A model generated the notes under the pieces. That model saw only the letters and a program-made list of their open reading frames with translations. It ran no database searches and had not been told where the DNA came from. This document shows positions 1 to 4,623 of a stretch of 8,001 bases of DNA, one piece after another. Location: contig JAAYSB010000009.1 of assembly GCA_012518475.1 (NCBI GenBank), positions 1 to 8,001 of the forward strand, in the 5' to 3' direction. Positions within the stretch are counted from its first letter, which is position 1, and each line of letters begins with the position of its first letter. The position numbers and the translations under genes were made by a program. This stretch comes from Intrasporangiaceae bacterium (GTDB taxonomy: Bacteria > Actinomycetota > Actinomycetes > Actinomycetales > Dermatophilaceae).

Positions 1-1
1 T

Positions 2-178
2 CGGGTTGTCGGCTCGACCATGGGCACGCGCTCCGAGCTGGAGCGGCTGACCCGGCTGGTGGCGACGCAGGGCATCAGCCCGACGATCGACGCGGTGCTT
101 CCGCTCGCTCAGGCTGCGGATGGTTTCGCGGCAATGGAGCGCGGCGATGTCGTGGGCAAGATCGTCTTCACGCTCTGA
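2..178 (+). CDS. Zinc-type (MDR) dehydrogenase / quinone oxidoreductase, C-terminal end (5' truncated)
   Basis: Only the last 58 residues and the stop codon are in the window; the gene begins upstream. The visible peptide starts RVVGSTMGTRSELERL and ends with ID-VLPLAQAADGFAAMERGDVVGKIVFTL. This is the usual ending of medium-chain dehydrogenase/reductase proteins of the zinc-binding alcohol dehydrogenase or NADPH:quinone reductase type: a GSxxGxxxEL strand-turn after the Rossmann fold, then a 'PLxxAxxGFxxMxxGDxxGKIV' tail. Such enzymes are cytosolic NAD(P)H-dependent oxidoreductases, but the substrate and the presence of catalytic zinc cannot be judged from this fragment. In many actinobacteria rsmG/gidB precedes parA, so this gene is an uncommon neighbour. 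The stop codon lies inside the first unit of a 14-bp tandem repeat. Family assignment is fairly secure; specific function is unknown. Confidence 0.75.
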   Translation, partial: RVVGSTMGTRSELERLTRLVATQGISPTIDAVLPLAQAADGFAAMERGDVVGKIVFTL

Positions 179-267
179 ACGTCACGGTGTGAACGTCACG
201 GTCTGAACGTCACGGTCTGAACGCCACGATCAGATGCACGCTCTGACCTCACGGTGTGACCCCACGG
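174..267. repeat. Degenerate 14-bp tandem repeat between the MDR gene and parA
   Basis: Four adjacent 14-bp units start at 174, 188, 202 and 216 with consensus TSTGAACGTCACGG. They are followed by more diverged 12-13-bp units at 230, 242 and 255 that keep a (T/G)TGA and a CACG element. The first unit includes the TGA stop of the upstream gene. Two copies of the small inverted repeat TCAC-GGT-GTGA lie inside it (182-192 and 249-259). No role is known. It could be a polymorphic minisatellite, a spaced set of protein-binding sites, or decay of duplicated DNA. Confidence 0.8.
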
Positions 268-305
268 TGACCCACTTGCCCGATGACGATCTATCGCTGC
301 GCTCG

Positions 306-326
306 ATGTCCACACACTTATCCACA
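306..326 (+). promoter_or_regulatory. DnaA box pair upstream of parA
   Basis: TTATCCACA at 318-326 matches the 9-bp DnaA box consensus exactly. ATGTCCACA at 306-314 differs from the TTGTCCACA form at one base. Both are in the same orientation with starts 12 bp apart. The perfect box is unlikely to be a chance match in DNA this GC-rich. Its place 57 bp before the first possible parA start codon suggests DnaA-dependent control of parA, or DnaA titration near oriC. Both roles are inference. Confidence 0.6.
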
Positions 327-368
327 CCTACCCGTCGTACTCGTCTGGGTCGAACACGGCTGAACGGC

Positions 369-374
369 TAGGCT
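369..374 (+). promoter_or_regulatory. Candidate -10 element for a leaderless parA transcript
   Basis: TAGGCT fits the actinobacterial TANNNT -10 pattern and ends 8 nt before the GTG at 383. That spacing would put the transcription start on or beside the start codon, giving a leaderless mRNA. There is no convincing Shine-Dalgarno sequence before 383 and no clear -35 hexamer, so this is only a weak prediction. Confidence 0.3.
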
Positions 375-382
375 GGCACGCT

Positions 383-1831
383 GTGACGTCCCACGATCCC
401 CCCCACCTTGCAGAGGCAGCTGCTTCGGAACGGGTTGCCCCCGGTCTGGGCTTCCCGGCACGCACGGAATCGGCCGCCGGTGAGCGTGCCAGACTCGGCT
501 GGCCCAACGTTTCACGTGAAACGGCGGAGGAATCCGAACCCCCCCAGGATCTCGACGCCATCGGTGCGACGCCCACGCGTGACTTCCTTGGCCACCACGT
601 CGCAGAGCCTTCATCCACCGGGTTATCCACATGGCCTGGGGATCCCGATCTCCCGCCGGTTCTCGATGACCGCGACCCCGCGGAGGTCGATGTTTCACGT
701 GAAACGACCGCTGGTGCTGAGGCCTCGGAACCGACGCAGGGACCACAGGATGAACCGACACACGACCATCGTGTTTCACGTGAAACAACTGACGTTGCAG
801 CCGAGGCGGCACCACGGATGCCGGCGACGGTAGACGAAACGTCAGATGCCGATGTTTCACGTGAAACAACAGCGCTGGACGACGCACCCTTGATGCGCGC
901 CCTCGTCCAGGAGCAGGAACAGAAGAAGGCCCTCGATCGCCGGACGCTGCCGAAGCCAGAGGCGACTCGCGTTCTCACCGTCGCCAACCAGAAGGGCGGC
1001 GTCGGCAAGACGACGACCACTGTCAATGTGGCCGCCGCGCTCGCGGTCGCCGGCCTCAAGGTCCTCGTCATCGATCTCGACCCCCAGGGGAACGCAAGCA
1101 CAGCTCTCGGTATCCCGCACCACGCCGAGGTCACCAGCATCTACGATGTGCTCGTCGATGACACCCCTCTCGCGGAGATCGTGCAGCCCTGCCCGGACAT
1201 CGATGGCTTGTTCTGTGCCCCAGCGACCATCGATCTCGCTGGATCGGAGATCGAGCTGGTCTCGCTCGTGGCTCGGGAGACGCGGCTGCGACGGGCGATC
1301 GAAGCCCTCCTCAGCGGCCAGCCGGACGGGGAGGAGTACGACTACGTCCTCATCGACTGCCCACCGAGCCTCGGACTGCTCACCGTCAACGCCTTCGTCG
1401 CAGCCGGTGAGGTCTTCATCCCCATTCAGTGCGAGTACTACGCCCTCGAGGGTCTGTCTCAGCTGCTCAAGAACATCGAGCTCATCCGCACCCACCTCAA
1501 CCCGACGCTGCACGTCTCGACGATCCTCCTGACGATGTTCGACGGCCGCACCCGCCTCTCAGCCCAGGTGGCGGAGGAGGTGCGCTCGCACTTCCCGAAC
1601 GAGACCCTGCGCGCAACGGTGCCTCGGTCGGTGCGAGTCTCCGAGGCTCCCAGCCACGGCCAGACCGTCATCACCTATGACCCCATGAGCACCGGTGCCC
1701 TGGCCTACCGCGAGGCGGCTGCCGAGCTGGCCGATCGCGGTGCAGGGAGCGACTCCTACCACAGCTCCGCCGACAGCTCCGACGACAGCTCCCACGACAG
1801 CGACACCCCCGGACGAGAGGACACCCCATGA
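383..1831 (+). CDS. parA: Chromosome partitioning ATPase ParA (Soj) with long parS-containing N-terminal extension
   Basis: ParA is the Walker-type ATPase that binds DNA non-specifically and moves ParB-parS complexes to segregate the origin. From the GTG at 383 the product is 482 aa. Residues 1-195 are low-complexity, rich in Ala, Pro, Asp, Glu and Thr. The ATPase domain follows: deviant Walker A KGGVGKTTT (204-212) with signature lysine K204, switch region VIDLDPQGNAST (229-240), Walker B-like LIDCPPSLGLL with D325, and conserved IPIQCEYYALEG. The tail (about 457-482) is a Ser/Asp repeat. The peptide VSRET occurs at residues 43, 104, 131 and 158, each copy encoded by a parS site. The frame is open back to a TGA at 284, and 383 is the first possible start. 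In-frame ATGs at 818 (M146) and 893 (M171) are alternatives. M. tuberculosis ParA also has NVSRET about 40 residues before the ATPase domain, which favours translation through at least the last parS. Function is certain; the start is not. The stop overlaps parB by 4 bp. Confidence 0.93.
   Translation: MTSHDPPHLAEAAASERVAPGLGFPARTESAAGERARLGWPNVSRETAEESEPPQDLDAIGATPTRDFLGHHVAEPSSTGLSTWPGDPDLPPVLDDRDPAEVDVSRETTAGAEASEPTQGPQDEPTHDHRVSRETTDVAAEAAPRMPATVDETSDADVSRETTALDDAPLMRALVQEQEQKKALDRRTLPKPEATRVLTVANQKGGVGKTTTTVNVAAALAVAGLKVLVIDLDPQGNASTALGIPHHAEVTSIYDVLVDDTPLAEIVQPCPDIDGLFCAPATIDLAGSEIELVSLVARETRLRRAIEALLSGQPDGEEYDYVLIDCPPSLGLLTVNAFVAAGEVFIPIQCEYYALEGLSQLLKNIELIRTHLNPTLHVSTILLTMFDGRTRLSAQVAEEVRSHFPNETLRATVPRSVRVSEAPSHGQTVITYDPMSTGALAYREAAAELADRGAGSDSYHSSADSSDDSSHDSDTPGREDTP
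508..523. promoter_or_regulatory. parS site 1
   Basis: CGTTTCACGTGAAACG contains the 14-bp parS core GTTTCACGTGAAAC (509-522) and is a perfect 16-bp palindrome. It is the ParB loading site. Read in the parA frame it gives N-VSRET (residues 42-47). Confidence 0.93.
623..631 (+). promoter_or_regulatory. DnaA box inside the 5' part of parA
   Basis: TTATCCACA is an exact DnaA box lying between parS 1 and parS 2. In the parA frame it reads Leu-Ser-Thr (residues 81-83), using TTA, a codon normally avoided in high-GC actinobacteria. That suggests the DNA site, not the peptide, is what is maintained here. Binding is inferred from sequence only. Confidence 0.6.
691..706. promoter_or_regulatory. parS site 2
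   Basis: TGTTTCACGTGAAACG matches 15 of 16 bases of the consensus TGTTTCACGTGAAACA, with the whole palindromic core intact. It encodes VSRET at ParA residues 104-108 and starts 183 bp after parS 1. Confidence 0.94.
772..787. promoter_or_regulatory. parS site 3
   Basis: TGTTTCACGTGAAACA is a perfect 16-bp consensus parS. It encodes VSRET at ParA residues 131-135 and starts exactly 81 bp after parS 2. Confidence 0.96.
853..868. promoter_or_regulatory. parS site 4
   Basis: TGTTTCACGTGAAACA is a perfect consensus parS, exactly 81 bp after parS 3. It encodes VSRET at ParA residues 158-162, about 45 residues before the Walker A motif. This is close to the position of the single NVSRET in mycobacterial ParA. 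Confidence 0.96.
1761..1802 (+). repeat. 12-bp tandem repeat at the 3' end of parA
   Basis: Three and a half copies of a 12-bp unit (consensus ACAGCTCCNACG; starts 1761, 1773, 1785, 1797) encode the repeated tetrapeptide Ser-Ser-x-Asp near the ParA C-terminus. The stretch lies beyond the conserved ATPase fold and is presumably disordered. Copy number is likely to vary between strains. Confidence 0.75.
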
Positions 1832-2913
1832 GCGACAAGCGACGAGGTCTGGGCCGGGGCCTAGGGGCGCTCATCCCGACCTCGACGACCGGCACAGGCA
1901 CCCGCCCCGTGGACGTGTTCTTCCCGGGCCAGACCCGTGTTGGAGAGGAGTCGGCAGAGGGGAGTACTCCTGCCGCACAGGGCGATTCATCAGATGGATC
2001 TCCAACCGGCGGTCCCGCGGGCCGCGACCAGGACGCTGCCCAGATCGATGGTGCCCAGGGTGGTGACCGACGTGGACCGGAGCTGCAGCCGGTGCCCGGC
2101 GCGACCTACGCCGAGATCCCCCTCGACGCGATCCGCCCGAACCCGCGCCAGCCCCGCACGGTCTTCGACGAGGACGAGCTCGCCGAGCTCGTGCACAGCA
2201 TCCAGGAGATCGGTGTTCTCCAGCCGGTCGTCGTGCGACCCTTGCCGGACGCCGATGTCACCGAGGACGGCGTCGCCTATGAGCTCATCATGGGTGAGCG
2301 GCGCTGGCGGGCCTCACGCGAGGCCGGCAATGCCACAGTGCCGGCCATCGTCAAGGCAACGGATGACGACGACCTGCTCCGCGACGCGCTGCTGGAGAAC
2401 CTGCACCGCAGTCAGCTCAACCCGCTGGAGGAGGCGGCCGCCTACCAGCAGCTGCTCGAGGACTTCCAGTGCACCCAGGAGGAGCTGGCGAGCCGGATCG
2501 GTCGCTCCCGTCCCCAGGTGAGCAACACGCTGCGCCTGCTCAAACTACCCCCGCTCGTCGCCCGCCGAGTCGCGGCCGGGGTCCTGTCCGCCGGCCACGC
2601 CCGCGCACTCCTCGGCCTCGACGACGGCGCCTCGATGGAACGTCTGGCGCAGCGGATTGTGGCTGAGGGTCTCTCTGTCCGCTCCGTGGAGGAGATCGTC
2701 ACTCTCGGGGGCGACGAAGTGCGTCCTGCTCGTCGTCGCCCCCGGGCGGGCGGTCGGCACCCCCAGCTCGAGGACATCGCCGCCGCGGTCTCGGACCGAC
2801 TCGACACCAGAGTGGGGATCGCCCTTGGTCAGAGGAAGGGCAAGATGACCATCGAGTTCGCCTCGATGGAGGACCTCAACCGGATCCTCGACCTCCTCGG
2901 TCTTCGGGACTGA
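1828..2913 (+). CDS. parB: Chromosome partitioning protein ParB (CTP-dependent DNA clamp)
   Basis: ParB binds parS, hydrolyses CTP, spreads as a sliding clamp and recruits ParA and SMC to the origin. The 361-aa product shows the full family layout. Residues 1-16 form the basic ParA-stimulating peptide (MSDKRRGLGRGLGALI). A flexible linker runs from about 20 to 92. The ParB/Srx CTP-binding domain has the IRPNPRQPR segment (102-110), GERRWRA (156-162) and ENLHRSQLNP (190-199). A helix-turn-helix core spans about 215-240 (TQEELASRIGRSRPQVSNTL). A C-terminal dimerisation domain covers about 313-361. The ATG overlaps the parA stop as ATGA, with GAGAGG 7 nt upstream, so the two genes are translationally coupled. 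Its binding sites lie in the start of parA, so self-regulation of the operon by ParB spreading is plausible. All key motifs are intact. Confidence 0.97.
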   Translation: MSDKRRGLGRGLGALIPTSTTGTGTRPVDVFFPGQTRVGEESAEGSTPAAQGDSSDGSPTGGPAGRDQDAAQIDGAQGGDRRGPELQPVPGATYAEIPLDAIRPNPRQPRTVFDEDELAELVHSIQEIGVLQPVVVRPLPDADVTEDGVAYELIMGERRWRASREAGNATVPAIVKATDDDDLLRDALLENLHRSQLNPLEEAAAYQQLLEDFQCTQEELASRIGRSRPQVSNTLRLLKLPPLVARRVAAGVLSAGHARALLGLDDGASMERLAQRIVAEGLSVRSVEEIVTLGGDEVRPARRRPRAGGRHPQLEDIAAAVSDRLDTRVGIALGQRKGKMTIEFASMEDLNRILDLLGLRD

Positions 2914-2921
2914 GGACATTG

Positions 2922-2960
2922 ATCATCGGATTCCCGTCAGAACCAAGGCAATCCGATGAT
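2922..2960. repeat. Inverted repeat just downstream of parB
   Basis: ATCATCGGATT (2922-2932) and AATCCGATGAT (2950-2960) are perfectly complementary 11-bp arms around a 17-nt loop, starting 9 nt after the parB stop. No T-tract follows, so it does not look like a classic intrinsic terminator. It may stabilise the parB mRNA 3' end, act as a weak terminator, or be a protein site. Confidence 0.6.
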
Positions 2961-3064
2961 GGCACGCGATCAGGTCGTCGCGAACAGCCCCGTGTCGGGC
3001 GGTCCCTCAGGCCGACGACCAACCGAGACATACCCCGTTCCTAGATGTGACCACAGCGAGAACC

Positions 3065-3109
3065 AAAGAGCGCGAAATCCCTTGATGACAAAGGGATTTC
3101 GCGCTCTTT
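3065..3109. terminator. Bidirectional intrinsic terminator between parB and trxA
   Basis: AAAGAGCGCGAAATCCCTT (3065-3083) pairs perfectly with AAGGGATTTCGCGCTCTTT (3091-3109), a 19-bp stem with a 7-nt loop. The stem begins with A's and ends with T's, so each strand carries a short U-run after the hairpin. Sitting between convergent genes, it can end both the parAB transcript and the trxBA transcript. Confidence 0.88.
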
Positions 3110-3133
3110 CAGACGATTGTGAGCCGCGACCGG

Positions 3134-3460
3134 TCAGGAGAGGAAAGGCTCGAGCTCCTTGAGCAGACGAGGCTTCGGCTGCGCTCCCTGGAGGGTCTTG
3201 ACGATCTCGCCCCCGGAGAACACGTGCATCGTCGGGATGCTCATGATGCCGTACTTGGCGGTCACGCCCGGGTTCTCGTCGGTGTTGAGCTTGACGATCT
3301 CGAGCTTGTCGCCGTGGTCGCGCGCGATCTCCTCGAGGATCGGGGCGATCGTGCGGCAGGGGCCGCACCAGGGTGCCCAGAAGTCGACGAGGACGGTGCC
3401 CTCGGCCTGGAGCACATCGGCGTCGAAGGTCGCGTCGGTGACGTTCTTGAGGTTAGCCAT
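3134..3460 (-). CDS. trxA: Thioredoxin
   Basis: This is a small cytosolic disulfide reductase of 108 aa, the normal family length. The active site WCGPC is at residues 31-35 inside VDFWAPWCGPC, and the cis-proline is P76 in SIPTM. Other conserved elements are the D26-equivalent in LVDFW and the KLNTDENP segment (58-64). It donates electrons to reductases and repairs oxidised protein thiols, and is itself reduced by TrxB. The ATG is preceded by AAGGA with a 6-nt gap. The gene lies 56 bp downstream of trxB on the same strand, with no obvious promoter or terminator between them, so it is probably co-transcribed from the trxB promoter. Its transcript would end at the 3065-3109 hairpin. The gene corresponds by context to trxC (Rv3914) of M. 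tuberculosis. Confidence 0.97.
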   Translation of the reverse strand: MANLKNVTDATFDADVLQAEGTVLVDFWAPWCGPCRTIAPILEEIARDHGDKLEIVKLNTDENPGVTAKYGIMSIPTMHVFSGGEIVKTLQGAQPKPRLLKELEPFLS

Positions 3461-3516
3461 GGGAGTTCCTTTGTGAAGTGGTACGGAGAAGGGCTTGAGG
3501 CTGAGCCTATGCGAGG

Positions 3517-4494
3517 TCAGCTCGGCAGGGGCTCGGTCAGTGCCGAGGTCACGGCGACGTCGGCCCGGTTGGCGAGGTAGCGCTCGGCGTCGAGAGCAGC
3601 CGCGCAGCCGGAGCCTGCGGCGGTAATCGCCTGACGGTAGGTGTGGTCGACGAGATCACCGCACGCGAAGACGCCGGCGACCGAGGTGAGCGTGGAGCGG
3701 CCCTCGCAGAGGACATAGCCCTCGGCGTCGAGGTCGACGACACCCTGGACCAGCTCATTGCGCGGGTCGTGACCGATCGCGACGAACATGCCGGTGGCCT
3801 CGACCTCTCGGGTCTGACCGGTGACGGTGTCGCGCAGGGTGACTCCGGAGAGCTTGTCCTGGCCCTGCAGCCCGACGACCTCGGAGTTCCAGGCGAACTG
3901 GATCTTGTCGTTCGAGAAGGCGCGGTCGGCCATGATCTTCGAGGCGCGCAGCTCGTCGCGGCGGTGCACGATCGTCACCGACCGGGCGAACTTGGTGAGG
4001 AAGGTGGCCTCCTCGACCGCGGAGTCGCCGCCACCGACCACGACGATGTCCTGGTCGCGGAAGAAGAAGCCGTCGCACGTCGCGCACCACGAGACCCCGT
4101 GTCCGGAGAGCCGCTTCTCGTCCGGCAGGCCGAGCTCGCGGTAGGCCGAGCCCATCGCGAGGATGACCGCGTGAGCGGAGTACTCGTTGCCCGCTCCGTC
4201 GGTGACCGTCTTGACGTCGCCCTCGAGCGAGACGGCGGTGACGTCGTCGGTGATGATCTCGGTGCCGAAACGCTCTGCCTGGGCCCGCATGTTCATCATG
4301 AGGTCGGGGCCCATGATGCCGTTCTCGAACCCGGGGAAGTTCTCCACGTCGGTCGTGTTCATCAACGCACCGCCGGCCGTGACTGCCCCCTCGAACAGGA
4401 GCGGCTGGAGGTTGGCGCGGGCGGCATACACAGCGGCGGTGTAGCCCGCCGGGCCGGAGCCGATGATGATGATGTTGCGTGGCTCGTCGGTCAC
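3517..4494 (-). CDS. trxB: Thioredoxin reductase (NADPH, FAD)
   Basis: This is a 325-aa low-molecular-weight thioredoxin reductase, which passes electrons from NADPH through FAD and a redox disulfide to thioredoxin. The FAD-binding motif GSGPAG is at residues 12-17. The redox-active C137-A-T-C140 lies in SWCATCDGFFFR. The NADPH-binding VVVGGGDSAVEEA (151-163) is followed by HRRDELRAS (177-185), typical for NADPH specificity. The second FAD motif is GVFACGDLVDHTYRQAITAAGSGC (274-297). The start is GTG at 4494, with AGGA 6 nt upstream. A SigR/SigH-type promoter lies 37 bp before it. It forms a transcription unit with the downstream trxA and matches trxB2 (Rv3913) in mycobacterial context. No odd features were seen. 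Confidence 0.97.
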   Translation of the reverse strand: MTDEPRNIIIIGSGPAGYTAAVYAARANLQPLLFEGAVTAGGALMNTTDVENFPGFENGIMGPDLMMNMRAQAERFGTEIITDDVTAVSLEGDVKTVTDGAGNEYSAHAVILAMGSAYRELGLPDEKRLSGHGVSWCATCDGFFFRDQDIVVVGGGDSAVEEATFLTKFARSVTIVHRRDELRASKIMADRAFSNDKIQFAWNSEVVGLQGQDKLSGVTLRDTVTGQTREVEATGMFVAIGHDPRNELVQGVVDLDAEGYVLCEGRSTLTSVAGVFACGDLVDHTYRQAITAAGSGCAAALDAERYLANRADVAVTSALTEPLPS

Positions 4495-4530
4495 AGGGAG
4501 TCCTAGGTGAGAAGGTCGGGTTTTCGTCCC

Positions 4531-4557
4531 AACCGATCCTAGAGCCCCGTTGTTCCC
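4531..4557 (-). promoter_or_regulatory. SigR/SigH-type ECF promoter of trxBA
   Basis: On the minus strand GGGAAC (4557-4552) is separated by exactly 18 nt from GTT (4533-4531, in the context GGTTGGG). This agrees with the GGGAAT/GGAAY-N18-GTT promoter read by SigR in Streptomyces and similar to that of SigH in mycobacteria, whose known targets include trxBA. It would give a short leader of about 30 nt before the trxB GTG. It implies induction by thiol oxidation. The sigR gene itself is not in this window. Confidence 0.7.
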
Positions 4558-4623
4558 CTGCGCGTCGCGCCACCCCTCGGAGGGTCATGGGTGTTGGAGA
4601 GCGAACGAAGGTCAGTGGTCGGC

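Noticed and set aside
408..833. Plus-strand open frame of 141 codons with several FHVK peptides
   Set aside because: FHVK is only the parS palindrome read one base over. The frame is Arg/Pro/His-rich with no ribosome site.
328..1140. Long minus-strand open frame of 270 codons opposite parA, and another at 857-1513
   Set aside because: Product has no recognisable domain. It is a high-GC shadow of parA, and the parS palindromes read as VSRET or FHVK on both strands, so they give no coding support.
3643..4506. Plus-strand open frame of 287 codons opposite trxB
   Set aside because: Exact antisense shadow of trxB; Val/Asp/Leu/Gly-rich noise typical of a GC-rich antisense frame.
4571..4583. Possible small hairpin (CCCT-CGG-AGGG) between trxB and the anti-sigma gene
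   Set aside because: Only four base pairs and no T-tract; too weak to call a terminator, so the anti-sigma and trxBA transcripts may run together.
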